64,000 nucleotides of DNA from Rhodoferax sp. OV413 (GCA_945861785.1 CAMAWD010000010.1:55384-119383), one strand, 5' to 3'. Positions 27,294 through 35,689 are shown, numbered from the stretch's first letter. The notes: generated by a model from the sequence alone, not told the origin. Made by a program: numbers and translations.

Positions 27294-27562
27294 GATTTGC
27301 CGGATTGACCGGCGGCGACCTTGGCGATGCGGGTGCGCACCTCCGCAAAGGCGGCCTTGGAGGAAACGCTTGCGCCACTGTCCGCGCCTTTCTGGATTTC
27401 TGCGCGGAGGGTTTCGAGTTTCATGGCGCGAAATTTCTCGCGGTCTTCCAGGGAGCGAAGCCCGTCGCGGATGACTTCGCTGGCACTGGCATAACGACCT
27501 TGCTGAATCTGATTTTTGATGAAGGCCTCAAAATGTTCACCCACGACATAGCTTGACGGCAT
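27290..27562 (-). CDS. parD: ParD-type antitoxin (CopG/RHH family)
   Basis: This 90-residue protein begins MPSSYVVGEHFEAFIKNQIQ, then GRYASASEVIRDGLRSLEDRE, the ribbon-helix-helix ParD signature. It should neutralise the ParE-like toxin and repress the pair's own promoter. Start ATG 27562 is chosen because the N-terminus then matches ParD; the longer upstream frame has no family resemblance. An inverted repeat ATCAA-N3-TTGAT lies 37 bases upstream. Confidence 0.92.
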   Translation of the reverse strand: MPSSYVVGEHFEAFIKNQIQQGRYASASEVIRDGLRSLEDREKFRAMKLETLRAEIQKGADSGASVSSKAAFAEVRTRIAKVAAGQSGKS

Positions 27563-27598
27563 GACTTGAATTCCGATAGTTGTCTGTCGGCCAAGACT

Positions 27599-27611
27599 AT
27601 CAAAGATTGAT
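27599..27611. promoter_or_regulatory. Candidate ParD operator
   Basis: The inverted repeat ATCAA-AGA-TTGAT lies 37 bases upstream of parD in the 200-base gap that separates the TA pair from tauC. Autorepression by ParD at such a site is typical of the family; its use here is inferred. Confidence 0.4.
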
Positions 27612-27771
27612 ACTGCTTGCAAGCTGTTGCTGCGGATGCCGCTGCATCGGGTTGAACGCGTTATCCACAACTCTTGGTCCGATGCCAGTCGCTGCCCGGA
27701 CTGGGTGACGTGCCGTCGCCGAGCGCACCTGCGCACCCGAGATCCGGTTCGTCATCCCCCGGTGCCGGTGC

Positions 27772-28614
27772 CTACATCCGCCCCTTCCAGGGCACCAGCT
27801 TGCGCTCGACCCAGCGCATCAGCAGGTCGAACAGGTAGGCGATGATGCCGATCACCACGATGCCCATGACGACGATGTCGGTGCGCAGGAAGTTCGACGC
27901 GTTGAGCACCATCTGGCCCAGGCCGACGTTGGCGGCCACCATCTCTGCCGCCACCAGCGTGGTCCAGCCGAACCCGATGGCGATGCGCATGCCGACCAGG
28001 ATCTCGGGCATGGCCGAGGGCAGAATCACATGCACGATCACCTGCCGGTAATTGGCGCCCATCGAGTAGGCGGCATTGATCTGCTCCTGCGCGGCGCTTT
28101 TCATGCCCGAGCGCGCGGCCAATGCCAGCGGAGCGAAACAGGCCAGGTAGATGAGCAGCACCTTCGGCGTTTCGTCGATACCGAACCAGATGATGATCAG
28201 CGGCAGGTAGGCCAATGGCGGCAGCGGCCGGTAGAACTCGATCGGTGGGTCGAAGATGCCCCGCACCACGCGCGACATGCCCATGGCGATGCCCACCGGC
28301 ACCGCCGTCAGGAAAGCCAGCCAGAACGCGACCGACACCCGCAACACGCTGGCCAGCAGGTGTTGCCACAGCGGCTTGTCGTTGGCCGTGCCGGTGAGGT
28401 ATTCGTGGAACTGCTGGAACACCGCCTGCGGGCTGGGCAGGAACAGTGGCTTGATCAGGCCCAGGTTTGTGATGGCAAACCACAACACGAACAGGCTCGT
28501 GACGGTGATCACGCTGATCGCTCCGCTGGCGCCTTCACCCGGCACCTTGAAACGGCTGGTCTTGAGTGCCGCGCTCTTGGGCACGATGCTGGCAGGGGCT
28601 GCGTCGTCAGACAT
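27772..28614 (-). CDS. tauC: Taurine/sulfonate-type ABC transporter permease (TauC/SsuC family)
   Basis: This 280-residue inner-membrane protein has about six hydrophobic helices and the permease loop [33 protein letters not shown]. It has the usual TauC/SsuC length. Together with the ATPase and binding protein it would import taurine or a related sulfonate; nitrate or bicarbonate are family alternatives. The start overlaps the tauB stop by 8 bases. Its last 70 codons are duplicated at 26749-26970, and the 3' end may have been supplied by the inserted parDE element. Confidence 0.88.
   Translation of the reverse strand: MSDDAAPASIVPKSAALKTSRFKVPGEGASGAISVITVTSLFVLWFAITNLGLIKPLFLPSPQAVFQQFHEYLTGTANDKPLWQHLLASVLRVSVAFWLAFLTAVPVGIAMGMSRVVRGIFDPPIEFYRPLPPLAYLPLIIIWFGIDETPKVLLIYLACFAPLALAARSGMKSAAQEQINAAYSMGANYRQVIVHVILPSAMPEILVGMRIAIGFGWTTLVAAEMVAANVGLGQMVLNASNFLRTDIVVMGIVVIGIIAYLFDLLMRWVERKLVPWKGRM
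27774..27985 (-). repeat. 212-bp direct repeat of tauC 3' end, copy 2 (in intact tauC)
   Basis: This copy supplies the present 3' end of the intact tauC. It ends TAG, whereas copy 1 ends TAA. The flanks differ completely outside the repeat. Confidence 0.9.
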
Positions 28615-29395
28615 GGGTGGCCTCCCGGTGGTGAACCAATGACAGCACCTCTTCGCGCATGCGGATGAACTCGGGCTCCGACTTGACCTTGCGCGCGTCG
28701 TGGTGGCTGAGGAACTCGCGTGAGAAGGGCACTTTGTCGTAGACGTGGGTGATGCGCCCGGGGCTGGGGCTCATCACGATGAGACGGGTGGCCAAAAACA
28801 GGGCTTCTTCCACCGAGTGGGTGATGAAAAACACCATCTTGTTGGTGCGCGACCAGGCTTCGAGCAGGATCTCCTGCACCTGTTCGCGCGTGAAGGCGTC
28901 GAGCGCGCCCATGGGTTCGTCCATCAGCAGCACCGATGGGTCGTTGGCCAGCGCGCGGGCAATACCCACGCGTTGCTGCATGCCGCCCGACAACTCAGAG
29001 ACCGCGCGCTCCGCGTAGTCTTGCAGACCCACCAGGGCCAGCTTGTCTGCCGCCACGCGTGCCCGGGTGGCGCTGTCCACACCGCGCATGCGCAGGCCCA
29101 GGGCCACGTTGTCGCGCACGTTGAGCCAGGGCATCAGCGCGTGTTTCTGGAACACCACGCCGCGGTCGGCGCCGGGGCCGACCACCGGGCTGCCGTCGAG
29201 CAGGATCTCGCCAGTGGACGGCGGCAGGAAACCCGCGATGCAGTTGAGCAGCGTGGTCTTGCCGCAACCCGAGGCACCCAAGGCCACGACGAAGTCGCCG
29301 TCCTGCATGGTCAGGTTGACCGGCGCAAGAGCCTGCAGCGTGCCGCCTTTGACGGCATAGTTCACTGTGAGGTCCCGAATGTCCAGGGTAGGCAT
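28607..29395 (-). CDS. tauB: Taurine/sulfonate-type ABC transporter ATP-binding protein (TauB/SsuB family)
   Basis: This 262-residue ATPase has Walker [13 protein letters not shown] near residue 42, [20 protein letters not shown] (typical of the nitrate/sulfonate/taurine class), signature [16 protein letters not shown], and Walker [21 protein letters not shown] 29395 is chosen for its GGAGC 6 bases upstream over an earlier in-frame ATG. A terminator-like hairpin lies between it and tauA. It overlaps tauC by 8 bases. Confidence 0.9.
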   Translation of the reverse strand: MPTLDIRDLTVNYAVKGGTLQALAPVNLTMQDGDFVVALGASGCGKTTLLNCIAGFLPPSTGEILLDGSPVVGPGADRGVVFQKHALMPWLNVRDNVALGLRMRGVDSATRARVAADKLALVGLQDYAERAVSELSGGMQQRVGIARALANDPSVLLMDEPMGALDAFTREQVQEILLEAWSRTNKMVFFITHSVEEALFLATRLIVMSPSPGRITHVYDKVPFSREFLSHHDARKVKSEPEFIRMREEVLSLVHHREATHV

Positions 29396-29419
29396 GGGCG
29401 CTCCAAAAAAACCGGGATG

Positions 29420-29451
29420 AAAAAAAGGGGCGGCACTGAGCTGGCCGCCCC
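29420..29451 (-). terminator. Intrinsic-terminator-like hairpin between tauA and tauB
   Basis: On the minus strand, GGGGCGGC pairs with GCCGCCCC around a 9-base loop, directly followed by seven T residues. It lies 30 bases after the tauA stop and ahead of the tauB ribosome site. It would give partial termination, so that the binding protein is made in excess over the ATPase and permease. Confidence 0.75.
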
Positions 29452-29480
29452 TACAGACAGTCAAAAACCGTCAACGAGGC

Positions 29481-30485
29481 CTATTTGCCCATCGCCTTCT
29501 TGATGTACATGTCGGTGATGAAGGCCGAATAGTCGGGCTTGATCTCCTGGATGCGGCCCTGCTCCTTCAGGAACACGGCCGTGCTGGTCATGGCCTTGGC
29601 GGCGGCACCACCGAGCCATTTCGGACCGGCCTGCTCGTCCATCGTGGGGAAGGTGTACAAGGCCATCGATGGCGGCACGTCTTTGGCATCGGCCTTGGTC
29701 CACTTGGCAATTGCCTTGATTTCTGCCGAGTCGGCGGTCCACTTGGCCTTGTTCTTGCGGTAGTTGTCGTCGGCCTTGGCCAGCACCTTGACCAGCGTGA
29801 CCATGAAAGCCTCGTTCTCGGCTGCCCACTTGGCGTTGACAATCAGGCCGTCGAAGGTCGGGAAGCCCTTGGCGCCGATGGACTTGCTCGACTCGATCAT
29901 CGTGCCGTTGCCCTTGATCTTGGAGAGGACCGGGTCCCAGATGAAGGCGGCGTCGATGTCGCCGCGCTCCCAGGCAGCAGCGATTTCAGGTGGCCGCAGG
30001 TTCATCACGTTCACGTCTTTGGCGTCCACGCCGTTGACCTTCATGATGGCCATCAACTGGTAATGTGCGGTGCTGACGAACGGGGTGGCGACCTTCTTGC
30101 CCTTGAGGTCCTTCACGCTCTTGATGCCGCTGCTGTTGCGCACGATCAGTGCCTCGGCCTCGGCGATGTCGTCCAGGATCCAGAACAGCTTGATGTCCTG
30201 GCCCTGGCTGGCTGCTGCCACGATCGGGCTGGAGCCGGCTTCGCCGAGCTGCACGTCGCCGCTGGCCATGGCCTTGATGACGTCGCCGCCACCACCGAAC
30301 ATGCGCCAGTTGATCTTGTAGCCGGTGGCTTTTTCGAGCTCGCCGGACTCCATCACGGTGCGCAGCGGCACCAGCATGTCCTGGTGGGCAAAGGTGACTT
30401 CTTTCTTGGCTTGCGCAAAAGCGCCGCCACAGACCATCAGGGCAGCGGCTGCCACACCGACCAATTGGCGTTTGTTCATCTTCAT
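29481..30485 (-). CDS. tauA: Taurine-type ABC transporter substrate-binding protein (TauA-like)
   Basis: This 334-residue periplasmic protein has a signal peptide (VAAAALMVCGGAFA-QA). Its body resembles TauA: ATGYKINWRMFGGGGDVIKAM, VQLGEAGSSPIVAAASQG, WILDDIAEAEALIVR, VATPFVSTAHYQLM, RPPEIAAAWERGDIDAAFIWDPVL. Taurine or a close sulfonate is the likely ligand. ATG 30485 has AGGAG 7 bases upstream. It is the first gene of the minus-strand tauABC operon, with a 331-base gap upstream containing 12-base direct repeats. Confidence 0.9.
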   Translation of the reverse strand: MKMNKRQLVGVAAAALMVCGGAFAQAKKEVTFAHQDMLVPLRTVMESGELEKATGYKINWRMFGGGGDVIKAMASGDVQLGEAGSSPIVAAASQGQDIKLFWILDDIAEAEALIVRNSSGIKSVKDLKGKKVATPFVSTAHYQLMAIMKVNGVDAKDVNVMNLRPPEIAAAWERGDIDAAFIWDPVLSKIKGNGTMIESSKSIGAKGFPTFDGLIVNAKWAAENEAFMVTLVKVLAKADDNYRKNKAKWTADSAEIKAIAKWTKADAKDVPPSMALYTFPTMDEQAGPKWLGGAAAKAMTSTAVFLKEQGRIQEIKPDYSAFITDMYIKKAMGK

Positions 30486-30816
30486 GGGGTTCTCCTGGTA
30501 TATGAATCTTGCAATACGAGAGGCGCGGACATCTGGCGCTGACCCGATTGTGGGCCCGACACCGGTGTTTCGGAAGGGCCAGCATAGGTGCTGCAATGGA
30601 GCCAGCGGCTCCGGACTAACCCTTGATCTGGTGCGTGGATTGTAATTCTGGTGCGTGGTGCGTGATGCCCGCCATGGTGATGGCATCCCGGGTACCGATC
30701 GGATGGGAAGGCAGCGCGCCGGCGAAAGCGTGTACGGTGGCCTGTGGAAAGTGCCTGGTCACGGCTGGCTCAACTTGAATTTCGACGCAGGTCCGGGATC
30801 AACGGCACCGGTCAAT
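30486..30816. other. Intergenic region upstream of tauA
   Basis: No convincing gene is present; short plus-strand frames here are shadows without family resemblance. The region should hold the tauA promoter on the minus strand and the 3' trailer of the deacylase gene, which also reads on the minus strand. The only distinct structure is a pair of 12-base direct repeats at 30627-30658. Confidence 0.6.
30627..30658. promoter_or_regulatory. Direct repeats TCTGGTGCGTGG, 20-base period, upstream of tauA
   Basis: Two identical 12-mers start at 30627 and 30647, about 142 and 162 bases upstream of the tauA start codon. A two-helical-turn period fits a regulator dimer binding direct repeats, as MocR-type regulators do. 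A third partial GTGCGTG follows. Function inferred. Confidence 0.4.
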
Positions 30817-32418
30817 TCAAGCTTGGAAGTCGCGCAGCACGACGCCGGCGTCGCGGTCGGTGCGGCTGCCATCGCGCATGGCCAGTGCGCCATTGACCAT
30901 CACATGCACGATGCCTCCGGGATAGGCGCGCGGCGCGCTGACGGTAAAGCGGCTTTCGATCTGCTGCGGATTGAATACCGTGACATCGGCCCAGTAGCCG
31001 ACCTGCAATCGACCGCGATCACCCAGCTTCAGGCGCGATGCCGGTAATGCGGTGATGCGCCGGATGGCCTCGGCCATTGACATGACCTGTCGATTGCGCA
31101 CGTAGTGCTGCAAAAAGCGCGCAGCCCAGCCGTAGCCGCTGAGCGAGAACAGCTGGTCGGCCAGCGCACCATCCGGCGCGAGCGCCGCGGTGTCCGAGAT
31201 GACGGCGCATGCGCTGTCACGCATGAACATCTCGATCTCCTGTTCGCTGAAGCTCTGCGTGGCCCACATCAGGCGCGTCGCGTCTTCGCCTTCCTCGATC
31301 AGCATGTCCATCAGGGCATCGTAGGGGTCTACCCCGCGCTGACGGCCGATCTCGGCAAAGTCAGTGCCGATCGATGCCCGGTTGGCGCGCGCGTTCAGCA
31401 GCTTCACCTTGCTCCACTGCCTGGCCTTCACGATCAGCAGCATCGGCGCGGGGTTGTCCTTGACCTTCTGCCGCACGGCAGGGTCTTTCAGCCGCTCCAG
31501 CGTTGCCTGCGTGCCGCCTTCGCGCACCCACTTGGGCAGTATCGCGATGACGCTGGTGTTGTTCCAGTCGTGCGGAATCACGTCGAAGGCGATGTCCATG
31601 CCATGCCGACGTGCGGCGGCGATCAGCTCGAGTGTGTGCTCACCCGCATAGGCCGGTGCACCGAACTTGGTCTGGATGTGCGAGATCTGCAGCCGGGCGC
31701 CCGATTGCCTTGCAGCCGAGATGGCTTCACCAAAGCCGAGGTCGTAGTGCCGGTCGCGGTTGCGCACATGGGTGGAATAGAGTTTGCCGCGCTGCGCGGC
31801 CGCCTCGCACAAAGGCACCAGGTGCTCGGGCGACGACAGGATGCCCGGCCAGTATTCGAGCCCGCTGGAAAAGCCCGCTGCGCCTTCATCGAGTGCCTCC
31901 TCCACCAGCCGTTTCATGCGGGCGATGTCATCCGGCTCGCCAGCGTGGAGCGCGTCTCCCAGCACCGCGCGGTGCACCGTGCCGTGCCCGACGAAGGCCG
32001 CGACGTTGACCCCCAGCGGGCTTGCGGCAAGCACCGCCAGGTATTCGCCGAATGTGCGCCACTGTCGGCCGCGCGCCGCCTCGGCCGGAAGCCCGGCGGA
32101 CATTTCGCCCACCTCACCGCTGCGACGCAGCGGCGCACAGCTTATGCCGCACTGGCCTACCACTTCGGTGGTTACGCCCTGGTGCACCTGGCTCTGCGCG
32201 CGGCCGTCGACTACCAGGGTGAAGTCCGAGTGCGTGTGCAGGTCGATGAACCCGGGCGTCACCGCAAGGCCCGTGACATCGAGCCGTTGGCGTGCCGCGG
32301 CCGTGCCCAGGTCGCCGATGGCGGCCAGACGGCCATCGCGCACACCGATGTCCTGCAGCATCGGTGGGGTGCCTGCGCCGTTGTAGACCGTGCCGCCGCT
32401 GAATATGGTGTCGAACAT
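30817..32418 (-). CDS. N-acyl-D-amino-acid deacylase-like amidohydrolase
   Basis: This 533-residue member of the D-aminoacylase branch of amidohydrolases hydrolyses an N-acyl bond in that family. Metal-site features are HTHSDF near residue 67, the Cys in VVGQCGIS, THVRNRD, ISHIQTK and the Asp in VISDTAAL. It follows a TRAP transporter (14-base gap from dctM), so the transporter probably supplies its substrate. Candidates are an N-acyl-D-amino acid or, given the sulfonate neighbourhood and TauR-like repeats upstream of the operon, an N-acyltaurine. The start ATG 32418 has only a weak ribosome site (AAGAA). Confidence 0.85.
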   Translation of the reverse strand: MFDTIFSGGTVYNGAGTPPMLQDIGVRDGRLAAIGDLGTAAARQRLDVTGLAVTPGFIDLHTHSDFTLVVDGRAQSQVHQGVTTEVVGQCGISCAPLRRSGEVGEMSAGLPAEAARGRQWRTFGEYLAVLAASPLGVNVAAFVGHGTVHRAVLGDALHAGEPDDIARMKRLVEEALDEGAAGFSSGLEYWPGILSSPEHLVPLCEAAAQRGKLYSTHVRNRDRHYDLGFGEAISAARQSGARLQISHIQTKFGAPAYAGEHTLELIAAARRHGMDIAFDVIPHDWNNTSVIAILPKWVREGGTQATLERLKDPAVRQKVKDNPAPMLLIVKARQWSKVKLLNARANRASIGTDFAEIGRQRGVDPYDALMDMLIEEGEDATRLMWATQSFSEQEIEMFMRDSACAVISDTAALAPDGALADQLFSLSGYGWAARFLQHYVRNRQVMSMAEAIRRITALPASRLKLGDRGRLQVGYWADVTVFNPQQIESRFTVSAPRAYPGGIVHVMVNGALAMRDGSRTDRDAGVVLRDFQA

Positions 32419-32432
32419 GGGTTCTTGCTGAC

Positions 32433-33722
32433 TTACCTGCTGGGTCCGAAGATGAGGTCTGGCAACCACACCACGAGTGGCGGGAAGGCGACCACAAAGA
32501 CCATGCCGACGATGTAGGCCAGGCAAAACGGAAGCACCGCCAACGATATCTGCTCGATGCTGGCCTTGGCAAGCTTGGCCCCAATGAACAGGTTGCCCCC
32601 CACGGGAGGTGTCAAGAAACCAATCTCGCAGGTGAGCACCGTGAAGATGCCGAAGGTGATCGGGTCGATGCCTGCGGCGACCGCGGCCGGAAGCAGTACG
32701 GGCGTGAACAGCACGATCTGGGCAAACGAGTCCATGAAGGTGCCGATCAGGATCAGAAAGGTGCCCACGACGAGCAGAAACAGCCATTTGTTCTGCCCGA
32801 TCGGGCCCATGAACTCGATGGTCTTCTCTGGCAGGTTGTACAGGGCCAGAACCTGACCGAACGCGGTCGTCGGCGTGATCAGAACCAGCAGCCCGGCGAT
32901 CAGCGCGGTGAAGCGCAGCGCCTCCACGATGGAATCCGTGCTGAGCTCCTTGTAGATGAAGAGGCCGACGAACAAGGCATAAGCGACTGCCACGGCGGCG
33001 GCCTCGGTCGGCGTGAAGATGCCGGTATAAATGCCGCCCAGAATCACCAGCGGCGCTCCCATGGCCCACTTGCCTTCCCACATTGCCCGCAGCAGCGGCC
33101 GGATGGCAAACGGTGCTCCCTGGCCGCCGAAACCATTTCGCACGGCGATATACCAGGCGGTCAAGAGCAGCAGCGCAGTGACGACGATACCGGGAATGAT
33201 TCCCGCAAAGAACATGCGCGGAATCGAGACCTCTGCCACCAGCGCGTAGATCACCATCAGGTTGCTGGGCGGGATCAGGCTGCCCAGCGCGCCAGCAGAG
33301 GCCGCCACGGCGCCGGCAAAGCGGCGGCTGTAACCTTCCTTGAGCATGGTTGGAATGGTGACGCTGCCGACTGCAGCGGTGGTGGCGGGGCCCGATCCGT
33401 TGAGTGCCGCAAAAAAGGCGCAGGCGATCACCGTGACGAGGCCCAGGCTGCCCTTGTAGGCGCCGACCAGGTTGGTTGCGATCCTGATCAGGTGGTTGGC
33501 CATGCCGCCTTTTTCCATCAGGCGCCCAGCCAGCACGAACAACGGGATCGACAGCAGCGGGAATGGCTGTAGCGCCGTGAACGCGGTTTGCGCCAGCATG
33601 GTCTGCGGGATGTCGGCCAGATGCAGTGCAATGGCGACGCTGAAGCCGATCACCGCGTAGATCGGTACCCCGATGACCATCAGGACGACGAACGTGCTGC
33701 AGATGATGAAAACGTCGCTCAC
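32433..33722 (-). CDS. dctM: TRAP transporter large permease (DctM family)
   Basis: This 429-residue membrane protein has about twelve hydrophobic helices. It shows family features such as LSIPLFVLAGRLMEKGG, LFFAALNGSGPATTAAVGSVTIPTM-type motifs, LIPPSNLMVIYALVAE, and TPPVGGNLF. It is the ion-coupled transport subunit of a TRAP system. The GTG start overlaps the dctQ stop (GTGA). It precedes the deacylase-like gene in the same operon. Confidence 0.92.
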   Translation of the reverse strand: MSDVFIICSTFVVLMVIGVPIYAVIGFSVAIALHLADIPQTMLAQTAFTALQPFPLLSIPLFVLAGRLMEKGGMANHLIRIATNLVGAYKGSLGLVTVIACAFFAALNGSGPATTAAVGSVTIPTMLKEGYSRRFAGAVAASAGALGSLIPPSNLMVIYALVAEVSIPRMFFAGIIPGIVVTALLLLTAWYIAVRNGFGGQGAPFAIRPLLRAMWEGKWAMGAPLVILGGIYTGIFTPTEAAAVAVAYALFVGLFIYKELSTDSIVEALRFTALIAGLLVLITPTTAFGQVLALYNLPEKTIEFMGPIGQNKWLFLLVVGTFLILIGTFMDSFAQIVLFTPVLLPAAVAAGIDPITFGIFTVLTCEIGFLTPPVGGNLFIGAKLAKASIEQISLAVLPFCLAYIVGMVFVVAFPPLVVWLPDLIFGPSR

Positions 33723-34252
33723 AGCTCTGGCGCCTCTTCGTCGTCAACCGTTGGAAAGCCCTTGCGGTCCCCGCGCCACCAATGCCAATAGGCCTCGAAC
33801 AACCGGTACAGCATCAGCCCGTTGCCAAACACGATGATGGTCTGAATCCATTTCGCGTCGATCTTCATCGAGGCGACGATCGTCTGCTGGCGCCACAGCA
33901 GCTCCAGGTATTCCCAGCCGTAGACCATCATGAAGACCAGGAACGCTGCCCAGATCAGATCGGACAGGAACGTGATGACCAAAGCTGCGCGGTAGGGAAG
34001 CACCATCACCGTGGCCATCATCCGCACATGAAATCGCTCGTGAACCGCCATGGCAGCGCCCAGGTACACGGCCCAGGTCATGGCGAACATGGCGGCGTCT
34101 TCGGTCCAGACCAAGCCGATGTTCAGCACATAGCGTGAGAAGACCTGCAGGCAAACGCAGATCGCAATGACCGCCACAAGTCCGCAGGCCACCCAGTCCT
34201 CGAAAGGGCGGCCCGCGATGCTGAGGCTTTGCCTCAGGGGGGCGGAGCTCAT
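33719..34252 (-). CDS. dctQ: TRAP transporter small permease (DctQ family)
   Basis: This 177-residue, four-helix membrane protein partners DctM and shows FSRYVLNIGLVWTEDAAMFA, the usual DctQ core (R-x-x-x-x-x-x-x-W-x-E-E/D). Its ATG shares one base with the stop of a 21-codon open frame (TGATG), which itself starts over the dctP stop. That suggests translational coupling through the linker. Confidence 0.88.
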   Translation of the reverse strand: MSSAPLRQSLSIAGRPFEDWVACGLVAVIAICVCLQVFSRYVLNIGLVWTEDAAMFAMTWAVYLGAAMAVHERFHVRMMATVMVLPYRAALVITFLSDLIWAAFLVFMMVYGWEYLELLWRQQTIVASMKIDAKWIQTIIVFGNGLMLYRLFEAYWHWWRGDRKGFPTVDDEEAPEL

Positions 34253-34317
34253 CAGGTAAGCTTCGTGCTACGCACTGCGGTGAGAGCTTGCTTGGGGCGG
34301 CCCGGCGCGGCGCTCAT
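34252..34317 (-). CDS. 21-residue linker ORF formed by coupling repeat between dctP and dctQ
   Basis: An ATG overlapping the dctP stop (ATGA) opens a 21-codon frame, MSAAPGRPKQALTAV onward, that ends in TGA overlapping the dctQ ATG. The first half of its sequence is the dispersed repeat also found ahead of sauT and livF. Whether the peptide matters is unknown; the stop/start geometry at both ends suggests it may carry ribosomes from dctP to dctQ. It could equally be a non-coding repeat. Confidence 0.4.
   Translation of the reverse strand: MSAAPGRPKQALTAVRSTKLT
34268..34317 (-). repeat. Coupling repeat, copy C (dctP/dctQ junction)
   Basis: On the minus strand it reads ATGAGCGCCGCGCCGGGCCG and continues with CCCAAGCAAGCTC and CACCGCAG, nearly the same as the first 45 bases of the copies at 51547 and 51613. 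It ends CACGAAG like the copy at 23882. Confidence 0.75.
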
Positions 34318-35327
34318 GCAACCGCAGCGCGGATCTTGTCGAGCATGGTCTTGAATTCAGCTCCCCGCTCCGCCACGAACTTGTCCTGCATGGGCAGGAC
34401 GGCATTGATGAAGCTCTTTTGGTTCGGCCGCGTGACGCGCATGCCGTTTTCGCCCAGAAACTTGCGGATGTCCTCTGCCTCGGCCTCGACGACCGCGATC
34501 TGATGCTGCCCGGCGTCTTTGGCGCATTGCATGAAGGTCTTCTGCTGCGCCGGCGAGAGCCGGCCCATGAAGCGCGGGCTCGCCAGCAGTGGCGAGAAGC
34601 CGGCAAAGTGCTCCAGCACGGCGAGGTGCTTGGAAAACTCGTAGAACTTCATCGCCTTGATCACCGAGGTGCCGTTGTCCGACCCATCGACTGTGCCAGT
34701 CTGCAATGCCGCCGGTGTCTCGGACCAGGCCAGCGGAATGGGCTCGGCGCCGAAGTTACGGAAGGTCTGGATCATCACGTCGTTCTTCGGCACACGCACC
34801 TTGAGGCCGACCATGTCCTTCACGTCGTTGATCGGCCGCTTCGAGTTGAAGAAGTCACGGTATGAAACCGCGCCCCAGGAGAGCAGGTGCACGCCGGTGG
34901 CCTTGAGCAGCCGATCGGCCAACTCGGCCGCCACGGCGCCATCGCGGACTTTTCGCACGTGCGCCGCGCCCTGGAAGACGTAGGGCAGCACGAGGATGTC
35001 CATCAGCGGGAAATGCGGAGAGATGTTGTTTTGGGAGATGAAGTACGCGTCGACGGTTCCGAGTTGCAGCGCCTTGAAGGCGTCATCCTCCGTGGCGATG
35101 GTGGCGCAGCAGCGGACCTTGACGTCGATGGCATCCCCCATCCGCTCCTTGACGAGTTGCGCCAGCTTGGTGGAAAAAACCCCGTAGTCCGACTCGACCG
35201 GGGTCGAGAAGCCGAGGTTCAGCACCCGCGGCGACTGCGCGAGAACGGTGGCCGGCGCCGCAATGCATGCTGCCGCTGTGAGAACACCGCGGCTGATAAC
35301 GCCTCTGCGTGAAATGCTGGTTGTCAT
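34314..35327 (-). CDS. dctP: TRAP transporter substrate-binding protein (DctP family)
   Basis: This 337-residue secreted protein has a Tat-like N-terminus (SRRGVISRGVLTAAACIAAPATVLA). The DctP core follows: LVKERMGDAIDVKV, LQLGTVDAYFIS, LPYVFQGAAHVRKV, KGLKVRVPKNDVMIQTFRNFGAEPIPL and LQTGTVDGSDNG. The Arg that binds carboxylates in TRAP proteins is within KVRVP. AAAGG lies about 9 bases before ATG 35327. It heads the operon dctP-dctQ-dctM-deacylase. Confidence 0.9.
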   Translation of the reverse strand: MTTSISRRGVISRGVLTAAACIAAPATVLAQSPRVLNLGFSTPVESDYGVFSTKLAQLVKERMGDAIDVKVRCCATIATEDDAFKALQLGTVDAYFISQNNISPHFPLMDILVLPYVFQGAAHVRKVRDGAVAAELADRLLKATGVHLLSWGAVSYRDFFNSKRPINDVKDMVGLKVRVPKNDVMIQTFRNFGAEPIPLAWSETPAALQTGTVDGSDNGTSVIKAMKFYEFSKHLAVLEHFAGFSPLLASPRFMGRLSPAQQKTFMQCAKDAGQHQIAVVEAEAEDIRKFLGENGMRVTRPNQKSFINAVLPMQDKFVAERGAEFKTMLDKIRAAVA

Positions 35328-35689
35328 TTGAACGACCTTTCGTAGTGTTGTCTATTGGTGGATGCTCTGTCAGACCTTGGTTGCGCGCGATCGGTCTGCG
35401 CCGCGCAAGAAATTGGCCTTTTTCGGATCTCGGACGGCCCAAGCGGGCCTTCTTCTTGTGCAACGAATGCGGCAGATCGCGCCCGGAATCTGGTAATCAT
35501 AGACATTGATTGCACAGCGGTTTAAGTCCAGAAATAGCATATTCGTAAGTCCAAAATTCTTGCGCTGCCTGGTGTGGTTCCAAGTGCGACTTCGAACATC
35601 TCGGCAGCCATCCATTCACGCATCGGGGTTGATCGAAATGGCGTCACCTTGGCCACTCACGTCTCAACACAGGCTCTGGGTGCGTGTAT
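35328..35689. other. Intergenic region upstream of dctP
   Basis: There is no gene in these 362 bases, which lie between the dctP start and the end of the aminotransferase gene; both genes read on the minus strand. Its composition is more AT-rich than its neighbours. It holds a recognisable promoter with TauR-like direct repeats (35496-35553) and leaves an untranslated leader of about 160 bases before dctP. Confidence 0.7.
35496..35553 (-). promoter_or_regulatory. dctP promoter with TauR-like direct repeats
   Basis: On the minus strand TTAAAC (35525-35520) and TATGAT (35501-35496) are spaced by 18 bases. Two direct repeats of TGGACTTA lie at 35553-35546 and 35530-35523, 23 bases apart; the nearer one overlaps the -35 hexamer and extends to CTGGACTTAA. 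From memory, TauR, the MocR-type taurine regulator of Rhodobacter, binds direct repeats of the form CTGGACYTAA. A MocR regulator is encoded 3 kb away at 38421-39917. Confidence 0.55.

Noticed and set aside
26749..28614. Second tauC copy read as a sequencing or assembly duplication
   Set aside because: The copies differ at about six positions, have different stop codons and unrelated flanks, and enclose a distinct parDE pair, so a real duplication or insertion is more likely.
30655..31047. 130-codon plus-strand frame in the tauA upstream gap
   Set aside because: No recognisable domain or ribosome site, and it runs into the antisense of the deacylase gene.
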